The notes below the pieces were generated by a model. It did not search any database, was not told the DNA's origin, and worked only from the letters and a program-made list of their open reading frames with translations. Positions 16,960-25,550 of a stretch of DNA of 64,000 nt are shown one piece after another. The translations under genes and the position numbers were made by a program. Source of the stretch: UBA1479 sp963976055 (lineage in GTDB: Bacteria > Pseudomonadota > Alphaproteobacteria > Rhodospirillales > Casp-alpha2); NCBI GenBank assembly GCA_963976055.1, contig CAXBJB010000002.1, forward strand, positions 437,710 through 501,709, written 5' to 3'. Each line of letters begins with the position of its first letter. The stretch's first letter is position 1.

Positions 16960-18202
16960 AGCGCAGCGCCTCGGCCGGGTCCGTGCGGGCGGCGCGCCAG
17001 GACGGATAGATGGTCGCCAGGAACGACAGGCCGAGCGCCATGCCGATCACGGCGATCACTTCATGCCAGTCGATGACCGCGGGCAACTGCGACAGGAAAT
17101 AGATTTCGGCGGCGAACAGGTCCGTGCCCGTCAGGCCCTGGATCCACTGGCGCACGCCTTCGATATTGTCGGCGAAGGCGATGCCCAGGACCGACCCCAC
17201 GGCCGTGCCGATCACGCCGACGCTGGCGCCGGCGATCAGGAACACCCGCATGACCATGCCGCGGGTCGCCCCCATGGTGCGCAGGATGGCGATGTCCCTG
17301 CCCTTGTCCTTCACCAGCATGATCATGGACGAGATGATGTTGAAGGCCGCGACCAGGATGATCAGCGTCAGGATCAGAAACATGACGTTGCGTTCAACCT
17401 GAATCGCGTTGAAGAAGCTGGCGTTGGCCTGCTGCCAATCATGGATGCGCCCGATCCCGGGCACGGCGCCGGCGATGCGCGTTTTGACCTCGAGCGCCTG
17501 ATCCGGGTCGCGGATGAAGACCTCGAGCGACGACACCGCCTCCTTCGGGAACTTGAAGTAGACCTGGGCGTCGGCCAGGTCCATGAACACGAAGCTGGAA
17601 TCGTATTCGTACATGCCGACCTCGAAGGTCGCGGCGATGCGATAGGCCGCCGTGCGCGGCACGGTGCCGAAGGCGGTGGCGCTGCCCTTGGGTGAAATCA
17701 GCGTGATCTTGTCGCCGACCCGGACCCCCATCTTCTGCGCCAGGCGGTCGCCGATCACGACGCTTTGCCCACCGTCCTTGAAGTCATCCAGGGAGCCGCG
17801 GGCGATGTTGTCGGCGATCAGCTTGCGCCGCGCCAGATCGGCATGGCGGATGCCGCGCACCAGGGCCCCCTGCGCCGTCCCGTTGGCCGTGGCCATGACC
17901 TGGCCCTCGATCAAGGGCGTCACGCTGACCACGCCCCTGAGATCACGAATGCGCTGCCCGATGGGGTCGAAATCCTTGAGGTCGCGGAACTGGCCCTGCA
18001 CGCTGAGGTGGCCGTTGAGGCCCAGGATGCGGGTCAGCAGTTCCTGGCGGAAGCCGTTCATCACCGACATGACGATGATCAGCGTCGCGACGCCGAGCGC
18101 GATGCCAAGCAGCGAGAACCAGGCAATGACGGAGATGAACCCCTCCTGCCGGCGGGCACGCAGATAGCGCAGCGCCATCATCCATTCAAATCGGCTGAAC
18201 AC
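16952..18202 (-). CDS. lolC: Lipoprotein-releasing ABC transporter permease LolC/LolE
   Basis: FtsX-fold permease with four membrane segments: one N-terminal (FISVIAWFSLLGIALGVATLI) and three near the C-terminus around a large periplasmic domain. Residues MMALRYLRARRQEGFIS are typical. It has 416 residues. There is a single permease gene, so it probably works as a homodimer with LolD (LolF-like arrangement). The start is a GTG at 18202 that gives the usual N-terminus; ATG codons seven residues later are the alternative. Confidence 0.93.
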   Translation of the reverse strand: MFSRFEWMMALRYLRARRQEGFISVIAWFSLLGIALGVATLIIVMSVMNGFRQELLTRILGLNGHLSVQGQFRDLKDFDPIGQRIRDLRGVVSVTPLIEGQVMATANGTAQGALVRGIRHADLARRKLIADNIARGSLDDFKDGGQSVVIGDRLAQKMGVRVGDKITLISPKGSATAFGTVPRTAAYRIAATFEVGMYEYDSSFVFMDLADAQVYFKFPKEAVSSLEVFIRDPDQALEVKTRIAGAVPGIGRIHDWQQANASFFNAIQVERNVMFLILTLIILVAAFNIISSMIMLVKDKGRDIAILRTMGATRGMVMRVFLIAGASVGVIGTAVGSVLGIAFADNIEGVRQWIQGLTGTDLFAAEIYFLSQLPAVIDWHEVIAVIGMALGLSFLATIYPSWRAARTDPAEALRYE

Positions 18203-18305
18203 GAGGGGCGCTATCCTTCCTTGTGGGATCGGCGGCGGGTTGTTCTAAGGGCAAACAAGTGATCTTTAATCCGCATTCCGCCGGTTTTCCAGGCCATGAC
18301 GGCCC

Positions 18306-19619
18306 TCATCCTTGGGTCAGACGCGCGAGGGCCGATTCCCGGCTAATTTCCACGCGTTCGCCGGTTGCCCGGTTCTTCAGTTCGACCATGCCCTTTTCCA
18401 GGCCGCGCGGCCCGGCGATCAGCTGCCACGGCAGGCCGATCAGGTCCATGTCGGCGAACTTGCCGCCGGCCCGCTCGTCACGGTCGTCATAGAGCACCTC
18501 CTGCCCGGCGCCCAAAAGCTGTTCGTACATGTCCTGGCAGGCCGCGTCGCAGGCCGCGTCGCCCGCGCGCAGGTTGATCAGGCCGATGCGGAACGGCGCC
18601 ACCGCTTCGGGCCAGATGATGCCCGCATCGTCATGGGACGCCTCGATAATGGCGCCGACAAGGCGCGAAACGCCGATCCCGTAGGATCCCATCTCGCAGA
18701 CGATTTCCTGACCGTCGGGGCCGGTGACCTTGGCGCCCATGGGCTCGGAATACTTTTTGCCGAAATAGAAGATATGCCCGACCTCGATCCCCCGAGCGGT
18801 GATCAGGTCCTCGCCCAAGGCCGTTTCCTGCGCCGGGTCGCGCTTTTCATCCGTGGCGGCGTATTTTCCGGTGAAGGTCTCGACCACACCGCTCAGGTCG
18901 CCGTCGAAATCGACGCCGTCGAGCCAGTTGTTGTCGAGGAAATCCTTGTGGCAGGCGATCTCGCTTTCGCCCGTGTCGGCCAGGATCAGGAATTCGTGGC
19001 TCATGTCGCCGCCGATCGGCCCGGTGTCCGCCGCCATGGGAATGGCCTTCAGCCCCATGCGCGCGTAGGTCTTCAGGTAGGACATGAAATGTTTCTGATA
19101 AGACTTTCTGGCACCTTCATAATCCAGATCGAAGGAATAGGCGTCCTTCATCAGGAATTCGCGTCCGCGCATGACCCCGAAGCGGGGCCGCACTTCGTCG
19201 CGGAACTTCCACTGGATGTGATAGAGCATCTTGGGCAGATCGCGGTACGAGCGCACCGCGTCGGCGAAGATCTGGGTGATCTGCTCCTCATTGGTCGGCC
19301 CATAGAGCATGTCCCGCTCGTGCCGGTCGGTGATGCGCAGCATCTCGGGGCCGTAGGCGTCGTAGCGCCCGGACTGGCGCCACAGTTCCGCCGGCTGGAT
19401 CGTCGGCATCAGAACCTGCTGACAGCCGATGGCGTCCTGTTCCTCCTCGACGATGCGGGTGATGTTCTTGAGCACCCGATAGCCCAACGGCAGCCAGGAA
19501 TAAATCCCCGCCGAAGACTGGCGGACCATGCCCGCGCGCAGCATCAGCCGGTGCGACGCGATCTGTGCGTCGGCGGGCGTTTCCTTCATAGTCGGCATGA
19601 AAAAGCGGGAAAGGCGCAT
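18306..19619 (-). CDS. proS: Prolyl-tRNA synthetase (short alphaproteobacterial type)
   Basis: Charges tRNA-Pro. The class II motifs are visible: PTIQPAELWRQSGRYDAYG and LYGPTNEEQITQIF, motif 2 around WKFRDEVRPRFGVMRGREFLMKD, and motif 3 GSYGIGVSRLVGAI. The C-terminus is the anticodon-binding domain. It has 437 residues because it lacks the YbaK-like editing insertion found in E. coli (572 residues), as usual in alphaproteobacteria; editing would need a separate protein not seen here. Confidence 0.96.
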   Translation of the reverse strand: MRLSRFFMPTMKETPADAQIASHRLMLRAGMVRQSSAGIYSWLPLGYRVLKNITRIVEEEQDAIGCQQVLMPTIQPAELWRQSGRYDAYGPEMLRITDRHERDMLYGPTNEEQITQIFADAVRSYRDLPKMLYHIQWKFRDEVRPRFGVMRGREFLMKDAYSFDLDYEGARKSYQKHFMSYLKTYARMGLKAIPMAADTGPIGGDMSHEFLILADTGESEIACHKDFLDNNWLDGVDFDGDLSGVVETFTGKYAATDEKRDPAQETALGEDLITARGIEVGHIFYFGKKYSEPMGAKVTGPDGQEIVCEMGSYGIGVSRLVGAIIEASHDDAGIIWPEAVAPFRIGLINLRAGDAACDAACQDMYEQLLGAGQEVLYDDRDERAGGKFADMDLIGLPWQLIAGPRGLEKGMVELKNRATGERVEISRESALARLTQG

Positions 19620-19854
19620 GCGGGCCGGGGTCCTTCCGTTAACTTATGCTCTGCGGGATGGGCAGTCGAAGCGATTTGCGGCACCGGACCCCAAGGCCCG
19701 GCAACGGGTTCAAGAACAAGGGAAGGTCATACCTTGTCCACGGGGGCTTTGTCCACGGGCCCATGTATCGGTCGGCGTCATTGGCCAGTCTACGTATGGA
19801 GGTATGTTTGGCCCTGTGCAATCAGCAGGTTAACGAAGAAACTTAGGTGCAGCC

Positions 19855-20059
19855 TTGAGAAAAAGGGTGACCCGACTGGGGGCGCCGGGTAAGATGCCCT
19901 CGCTTGCAATGACGAGCACCTGCCGGTCAGACTGGGCCCGGGTTTTGGGAGGAAAAAAGCAAGAAGCAATAATTAAGCGGCAGCCTTTAAACGGCGCGAA
20001 GCTTTAGAGAATTCTGGACTTGAGTAGGGCAAGACCGTAGCGGTCTTGCCTTTATTTTT
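19855..20059 (+). ncRNA. Candidate small RNA or very small gene ending at an intrinsic terminator
   Basis: Inferred from a terminator with no annotated gene in front of it. The reading frame ending in KKQEAIIKRQPLNGAKL could be a peptide of 32-50 residues, or the transcript may be non-coding. It was compared by eye with 6S, tmRNA, SRP and RNase P RNA hallmarks; none fits. Confidence 0.25.
20028..20059 (+). terminator. Intrinsic terminator, plus strand
   Basis: A perfect 10-bp stem GGCAAGACCG/CGGTCTTGCC with a TAG loop is followed by TTTATTTTT. The T-run is on the plus strand only, so it ends a plus-strand transcript, although both neighbouring genes are on the minus strand. Confidence 0.85.
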
Positions 20060-20086
20060 GCCTGCGGGCGATGGCCGTGGCGAGAC

Positions 20087-20326
20087 CTATTGGCGGAAGC
20101 TGACCAACCCGGATCCGTGCAGCCAGTAGAACCCCGCGAAGATGATCCCGGCAAGCACCGAGGTGGCGGCGAATTTCAACAGGATACGCGGCTTGGCCGG
20201 CGAACCGGGGTCCTCACCCGGGTTGAGGTCCGCAGGATCGACCCGGCGCACACCCCAGGGCAACACCGCGAACAGGGCGATCCACCAGATCACGAAATAA
20301 ACGGCGAGTCCGGTTTGCCAGCTCAT
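20087..20326 (-). CDS. DUF1467 family membrane protein
   Basis: A 79-residue protein with two hydrophobic segments (LAVYFVIWWIALFAVLPWGV and FAATSVLAGIIFAGFYWLHG) around a charged loop (RRVDPADLNPGEDPG). The WWIALFAVLPWGVR pattern is that of the DUF1467 family, found mainly in alphaproteobacteria and often next to mce and proS. Function unknown. Its start lies 5 bp after the mce stop, so it is almost certainly co-transcribed with mce. Confidence 0.8.
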   Translation of the reverse strand: MSWQTGLAVYFVIWWIALFAVLPWGVRRVDPADLNPGEDPGSPAKPRILLKFAATSVLAGIIFAGFYWLHGSGLVSFRQ

Positions 20327-20331
20327 GACGG

Positions 20332-20736
<405 letters not shown>

Positions 20737-20781
20737 GTCGCAAATATCTCCGTCACGGTTGTCCCGTTCTGCTCGTTTTTA

Positions 20782-22494
20782 TCAGATACGCACCAAATGC
20801 ACCGTTGTCACGGGCTTCATGTCCAATTGTCCGCGGAACGTCCGCCGCACGGCCAGACGCACGGCCTCGATGACGGCCGCATCGTCGGCCAGCTTGCGCG
20901 GCGGCAGGGACCGCACGGCGTTGATCGCGGCCTCGCGCGCAGCATCGACAACCGGGTCGTTGTCTTCGTCCTCGGAAATGCCGAGCGTGGTGATCTGCGG
21001 CTCCTCGGCCAGACCGCCGTCATCGACCGCCACCGTCACCGTGACCACGCCGTGCCAGACGCCGCGGATGCGTTCCTTGATCAGATTGCCCTCCATGGGC
21101 ACCAGCCGTCCGCCGATCAGGGCCAGCCGCCCGGTCGGCACATGATCGACGACCGCGAGCGGCCCCGGCGCCAGACGAGTCATGGTGCCGTTGGGGGCGA
21201 CGATCGCCGCCTCGACCTGACATTCGCGGGCAAGGCGCGCGTGTTCGTGCAGATGGCGCAATTCGCCATGCACCGGCACCGCATAACGCGGCCGCACCAG
21301 TTGGTACATATGCGACAATTCGTCCCGGTTGGGATGGCCCGAGACATGAACGAAGGCGTCGCGCGATGTGATGATCCGCACGCCGCGCGCGACCAGGTCG
21401 TTCTGCAGGCGGGAAATCGAGGTCTCGTTGCCGGGAATTTCCCGGGACGAGAAGATCACCCAGTCCCCTTCGCCCAAGGAAATGCGCGGATGATCGCCGG
21501 AAGCGATGCGCGACAGGGCCGCCCGGGGCTCGCCCTGGCTGCCGGTACAGATGATCAGCACCTTGTCGTCGGGCAGACTGTCGGCATCGCCTTCGTCGAG
21601 GAACGCTGGCACGTCGGCCAGATAGCCGTTCTCGCGGGCAGCACTCTGGATGCGCCACAGGGATCGCCCGGCTAGGACGACCTGGCGGCCCGTATCGGCG
21701 GCCGCGCGGGCGATGGTCTCCAGCCGCGCCACGTTGGTCGCGAAACAGGCCACGGCGACCCGGCCCGGGCAGCCGGCGATGACCTCGGTCATGCTGTCCA
21801 GAATTTCGCCCTCGGACCCGGACTGACCCGGTGAAAACACGTTGGTGGAATCGCAGACCATGGCTAAAACACCACCGTCGCCGAGGGCGCGCAGGGCCGC
21901 CTGATCCGAGACGTCGCCGATCACCGGATCGGGGTCGAACTTCCAGTCGCCCGTGTGCAGCACGGTACCCAGCGGCGTGCGCAGCACCACGGCGTTGGGT
22001 TCGGGGATGGAATGGGTCAGCGTGATCAGCTCAAGCTCGAACGGCCCGACGGAGAACGTGCCCTGCAACGGCACGACGGTGACGTCGGCGTCGTCCTCCC
22101 AACCCGGTTCGGCCAGCTTGCGGGCCAGGATATGGGCCGTGAACGGCGTCGCGAAGATGGGGCACTTGAAACGGTCCCACAGGTACTGCACGGCGCCCAG
22201 GTGGTCTTCATGGGCATGGGTCAGTACCAGACCGTCGAGCTGATCCGCGCGTTCCTCGATGAACGACGGGTCGGCCATGATGACATCCACCCCCGGCGGC
22301 CAGCCGTCGGAAAAGGTCACGCCCAGGTCGAGCATGATCCAGCGTTCCTTGCCCGGCGGGCCGTAGCCGTAGAGGTTCAGGTTCATGCCGATCTCACCGG
22401 CCCCGCCCAGGGCGACGAACACCAGTTCGTTACCGCCCGGGGTCGATTTGGCCGTTTTCGATTTCGCCTTCTTCGGCTTGGCGGGCCCGGTCAT
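20782..22494 (-). CDS. rnj: Ribonuclease J
   Basis: Metallo-beta-lactamase/beta-CASP nuclease with 5'-3' exo- and endonuclease activity in RNA turnover. The zinc motif is LTHAHEDHLGAVQYLW, with LHTGDWKFDPDP and the beta-CASP segments CDSTNVFSPGQSGSE and ICTGSQGEPRAAL. HVSGHPNRDELSHM supplies a further metal His. It has 570 residues and a basic Lys/Ser/Thr N-terminus. Its start overlaps the coaX stop by 4 bp (ATGA), so the two are translationally coupled. Confidence 0.95.
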   Translation of the reverse strand: MTGPAKPKKAKSKTAKSTPGGNELVFVALGGAGEIGMNLNLYGYGPPGKERWIMLDLGVTFSDGWPPGVDVIMADPSFIEERADQLDGLVLTHAHEDHLGAVQYLWDRFKCPIFATPFTAHILARKLAEPGWEDDADVTVVPLQGTFSVGPFELELITLTHSIPEPNAVVLRTPLGTVLHTGDWKFDPDPVIGDVSDQAALRALGDGGVLAMVCDSTNVFSPGQSGSEGEILDSMTEVIAGCPGRVAVACFATNVARLETIARAAADTGRQVVLAGRSLWRIQSAARENGYLADVPAFLDEGDADSLPDDKVLIICTGSQGEPRAALSRIASGDHPRISLGEGDWVIFSSREIPGNETSISRLQNDLVARGVRIITSRDAFVHVSGHPNRDELSHMYQLVRPRYAVPVHGELRHLHEHARLARECQVEAAIVAPNGTMTRLAPGPLAVVDHVPTGRLALIGGRLVPMEGNLIKERIRGVWHGVVTVTVAVDDGGLAEEPQITTLGISEDEDNDPVVDAAREAAINAVRSLPPRKLADDAAVIEAVRLAVRRTFRGQLDMKPVTTVHLVRI

Positions 22495-23264
22495 GCCGTA
22501 TTGTTCCGGTGGATCATGTACAGCCCGTCGAGGGTCAAGGTGCCGTCCACCCGTTCGATGGCCTGGGTCGCGTCGAGGAACAGAGGCGCCAGGCCGCCGG
22601 TGGCGATCACCCGGGCATCGGCCCCCGTCTCCAGCTGAATACGCCGCACGATGCCTTCGATCAGGCCGACATAGCCCCAGAACACGCCCGACTGCATGGC
22701 GGTGACGGTGTCGCGGCCGATCACCTTGTCCGGCCGTTCGATGCTGATCAGCGGCAGCTTGGCCGCCGCCTGATGCAGGGCTTCCAGGGACAGGTTGATG
22801 CCGGGCGAAATGACCCCGCCCATGTAGCTGCCCTGCCCGTCGATCACATCGAACGTCGTCGCCGTGCCGAAATCGACGATGATCAGCGGCCCGCCGTACT
22901 TGGCATGGGCCGCCACCGTGTTGACCAGACGGTCGGCCCCGACCTGTTCCGGCCGGTCGACCAGAACCTTGATGCCGAGATCGACATTCGCGTCGCCGAC
23001 CACCAGGGGTTCGATCCCGAAATAATCACGGCACAGCCCGACCAGGGGGAAACGGTTGTTGGGCACCACCGTGGCCAGGATGGCGTGGGTTATCCCGGCG
23101 GGGTCAATGCCGTTCATTTCCATGAGCGGGCGCAGCCAGACGGCATGTTCATCCTTGGTGCGCTCCAGCTTGGAATTGGCGCGCCAGGAGCCTTTGATCG
23201 TCCCGTCGTCGCTGAACACGGCGAAGACGATGTTGGTGTTTCCGGAATCGATTGCCAGCAGCAT
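22491..23264 (-). CDS. coaX: Type III pantothenate kinase
   Basis: First step of coenzyme A synthesis. ASKHA-fold motifs are intact: phosphate-1 LLAIDSGNTNIVFAVF (Asp6), the VGADRLVNTVAA segment, and DFGTATTFDVID with the pantothenate-site GGVISPGINLS. It has 257 residues. It belongs to the birA-coaX-rnj run downstream of nuoN, an arrangement shared by many alphaproteobacteria. Confidence 0.95.
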   Translation of the reverse strand: MLLAIDSGNTNIVFAVFSDDGTIKGSWRANSKLERTKDEHAVWLRPLMEMNGIDPAGITHAILATVVPNNRFPLVGLCRDYFGIEPLVVGDANVDLGIKVLVDRPEQVGADRLVNTVAAHAKYGGPLIIVDFGTATTFDVIDGQGSYMGGVISPGINLSLEALHQAAAKLPLISIERPDKVIGRDTVTAMQSGVFWGYVGLIEGIVRRIQLETGADARVIATGGLAPLFLDATQAIERVDGTLTLDGLYMIHRNNTA

Positions 23265-23281
23265 GATGCCCCGTCCCGCCC

Positions 23282-24070
23282 TCAGGCGCCCTGGCTTTGC
23301 GGGAAAAAGACGTCGCCGGCGGTGATCGTACGCAGGCCCGAGGGCGTTTCCAGGATCAAGGCCCCCGTTTCGTCCAGATCCTTGAAGGTCCCGGTCAGGG
23401 TTTCATTGGCGAGCCGCACCTCGACCTCCTTGCCGACCTGGTCGCAGCGCCACAGCCAATTCTTGCGCAGGCGCTCGAACCCCTCGTCGACCCAGATGCG
23501 GGTCCAGGCGAGGAAGTGCCGCCCGAAGCTTTCAAGAAATTCAGGCACCAGCACGGTCGTTCCCTCGTCCAGCATGGAGGTCGCCGGGAACTCCACATCC
23601 TCGGGAAAGCTGCGCAAATTGACACCGACCCCGACGATGACGAAATCAGGCGGGGCATCGGCGGACGCGCCCCCCTGTGCCTCCAGCAGAATGCCCGCGA
23701 CCTTGCGCCCGGAAATCAGCACGTCGTTGGGCCATTTGGTATGGGCTTCCGTGCCCGGCTGGGCCAGACTGCCGATGGCGTCGAACACGGCGAGCGAGGC
23801 GACGAAACCGAACTGCGCCGCATCCCGAAGCGGCACGTCCGGGCGCAGGATGATGGAAGCGTAGAAGTTGCCCTTGGGGCTGGCCCAAGTGCGGCCCCGG
23901 CGGCCCCGCCCGGCGGTCTGCTCGGCAGCCCAGATCAGGGTGCCCTCGGGCGCGGCTTCGGCCCCCTGCTCGGCCCGGCGGCGGGCTTCCGCATTGGTGC
24001 TGTCGACCGTGTCGAGTTCGACAAGGGTGAACAGTGACGGGAGTCGGGGCGCGTCCATGACGGACTTCAC
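23282..24070 (-). CDS. birA: Biotin-[acetyl-CoA-carboxylase] ligase
   Basis: Attaches biotin to carboxyl carrier proteins through biotinyl-AMP. The catalytic loop GRGRRGRTWASPKGNFYASI and the KWPNDVLISGRKVAGILLE motif are present. It has 262 residues with no N-terminal helix-turn-helix, so it is a catalytic-only ligase, not a repressor. The GTG at 24070 is chosen because AGGG stands six bases upstream and overlaps the nuoN stop; an ATG at 24058 is the alternative. Confidence 0.93.
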   Translation of the reverse strand: MKSVMDAPRLPSLFTLVELDTVDSTNAEARRRAEQGAEAAPEGTLIWAAEQTAGRGRRGRTWASPKGNFYASIILRPDVPLRDAAQFGFVASLAVFDAIGSLAQPGTEAHTKWPNDVLISGRKVAGILLEAQGGASADAPPDFVIVGVGVNLRSFPEDVEFPATSMLDEGTTVLVPEFLESFGRHFLAWTRIWVDEGFERLRKNWLWRCDQVGKEVEVRLANETLTGTFKDLDETGALILETPSGLRTITAGDVFFPQSQGA

Positions 24071-24073
24071 TCT

Positions 24074-25534
24074 CTACCCTGCAAGGAGGGCTTTCGCCGC
24101 CGCCGCCGCGGGTTCCAGAATCAGATTCGGCTGGATGAAGAAGAAACAGATGATGAAGGCCGTGACGCCGATCAAGATCTTCAATTCGCGGCTGACACCG
24201 GCGTCCAGCGGATCCTCGGCATCCTCGAAATACATCACCCGCACGATGCGCAGGTAATAGAACGCGCCGATGACGCTGGTCAGCACGCCGATGATCGCGA
24301 CCGCCATCAGGCCGGCATCGACGGCCGCCCAGAAGATGTAAAGCTTGGCGAAAAAGCCCGCCAACGGGGGCACGCCGGCCATGGAGAACATGAACACCAG
24401 GAACGCGAAGGCGATGGTCGGATGGGTTTTCGACATGCCGGCCAGATCGGAAATCTGTTCGACCATGCGGTCGCCGCGCTTCATGCACAGGATGCAGGCG
24501 AAGGCGCCGACGTTCATCACCAGATAGATCGCGAGATAGACCAGAATGCCGCGCACCCCCGTCTCGTTGGCGACGCACAGCCCGATCAAGGCATAGCCGA
24601 CATGGCCGATGGAGCTGTAGGCCATCAGGCGCTTGATGTTCTTCTGCGCCACGGCGGCGACCGCACCCAGAATCATCGAGGCGACGGAGACGAAGATGAT
24701 GACCTGGCGCCAACTGTCGGCGGCCTCGCCGAAGGGTTCCATCATCACGCGGGTGAACAGCGCCAGGGCGGCGATCTTGGGCGCCACGGCGAAGAACGCC
24801 GTGACCGGCGTCGGCGCCCCTTCGTAGACGTCGGGCGTCCACATGTGGAACGGCACGGCCGAGACCTTGAAGGCCAGACCCGCGACCACGAAGACAATGC
24901 CGACGACCAGACCGACCGAGGGCGTCCCGCCCTTCAACAGGTCGGCCAGGACAGTGAAGTTGGTGGTGCCGGAGAACCCGTAGACCATGGAGGCGCCGTA
25001 CAGCAGCATGCCGGACGCCAGGGCGCCGAGCACAAAGTACTTGAGCCCCGCTTCCGTCGAGCGCTGATCGTCGCGCTGGAACGAGGCGATGACGTAGAGC
25101 GACAGCGACTGCATCTCCAGCCCCATGTAGAGCGAGATCAGGTCGTTGGCCGAGATCATCATCATCATGCCGAGGGTCGCGAACACGACCAGCACGGCGT
25201 ATTCGAACCGCGCCACGCCGTTGCGTTCCATATAGCCCGCCGACAGCACGATGGCGCAGCCGGATGCGATCAGCACCAGGACCTTGGCATAGGTCGCGAA
25301 GCCGTCGATGATGAACATGTTGTTGAAGGCCATCAACTGACGGTCGGCCAGCATGACGACCAACAGGATGGTCAGACCCAGCACGCCCACGGAAAGCCCG
25401 GAAATCAGGCGGAAGCTTTTCACGTCCTGATCGGCGAGCGCCCCCTTCTGGAACACGCCCAGCATCAGCAGCGCCATGATCATGCAGGCGACGAAGATTT
25501 CGGGCAGGGCCGGAATGATTTGATCGATCGACAT
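24074..25534 (-). CDS. nuoN: NADH-quinone oxidoreductase subunit N
   Basis: Antiporter-like proton-pumping subunit of complex I, about 14 membrane helices, 486 residues from ATG 25534 (MSIDQIIPALPEIFVACMIM). Family marks include MEMQSLSLYVIASFQRDD, AVPFHMWTPDVYEGAPTPVT with the key helix-break Lys region, and KRLMAYSSIGHVGYALIG. It is last of the 14 nuo genes; birA follows with no gap. A longer frame reaches 25603 but would overlap nuoM and add no family sequence. Confidence 0.96.
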   Translation of the reverse strand: MSIDQIIPALPEIFVACMIMALLMLGVFQKGALADQDVKSFRLISGLSVGVLGLTILLVVMLADRQLMAFNNMFIIDGFATYAKVLVLIASGCAIVLSAGYMERNGVARFEYAVLVVFATLGMMMMISANDLISLYMGLEMQSLSLYVIASFQRDDQRSTEAGLKYFVLGALASGMLLYGASMVYGFSGTTNFTVLADLLKGGTPSVGLVVGIVFVVAGLAFKVSAVPFHMWTPDVYEGAPTPVTAFFAVAPKIAALALFTRVMMEPFGEAADSWRQVIIFVSVASMILGAVAAVAQKNIKRLMAYSSIGHVGYALIGLCVANETGVRGILVYLAIYLVMNVGAFACILCMKRGDRMVEQISDLAGMSKTHPTIAFAFLVFMFSMAGVPPLAGFFAKLYIFWAAVDAGLMAVAIIGVLTSVIGAFYYLRIVRVMYFEDAEDPLDAGVSRELKILIGVTAFIICFFFIQPNLILEPAAAAAKALLAG

Positions 25535-25550
25535 CTTGTCCGGTTCTCCC

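Larger units (their letters stand above)
19620..20086. other. Intergenic region upstream of proS (467 bp) with an orphan plus-strand unit
   Basis: No convincing known gene is seen. The left half should hold the proS promoter and contains two direct TTGTCCACGGG copies (19734-19744 and 19749-19759). The right half reads like a short plus-strand unit that ends at a strong terminator (20028-20059). A TTGGCC/TATGTT pair with a 16-bp spacer near 19780-19807 could be its promoter. An open frame of 50 codons (TTG 19855, or ATG 19894 or 19909, to TAG 20007) sits just before the terminator. It has no recognised homologue, and its codons are unlike those of its neighbours. Confidence 0.5.

Noticed and set aside
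19646..19846. Several 60-100 codon plus-strand frames just upstream of proS
   Set aside because: They overlap each other in different frames and show no family features; the region is more likely the proS leader.
19860..20059. tmRNA, 6S RNA, SRP RNA or RNase P RNA
   Set aside because: None of their conserved sequence blocks or closing stems could be found; only a generic terminator is clear.
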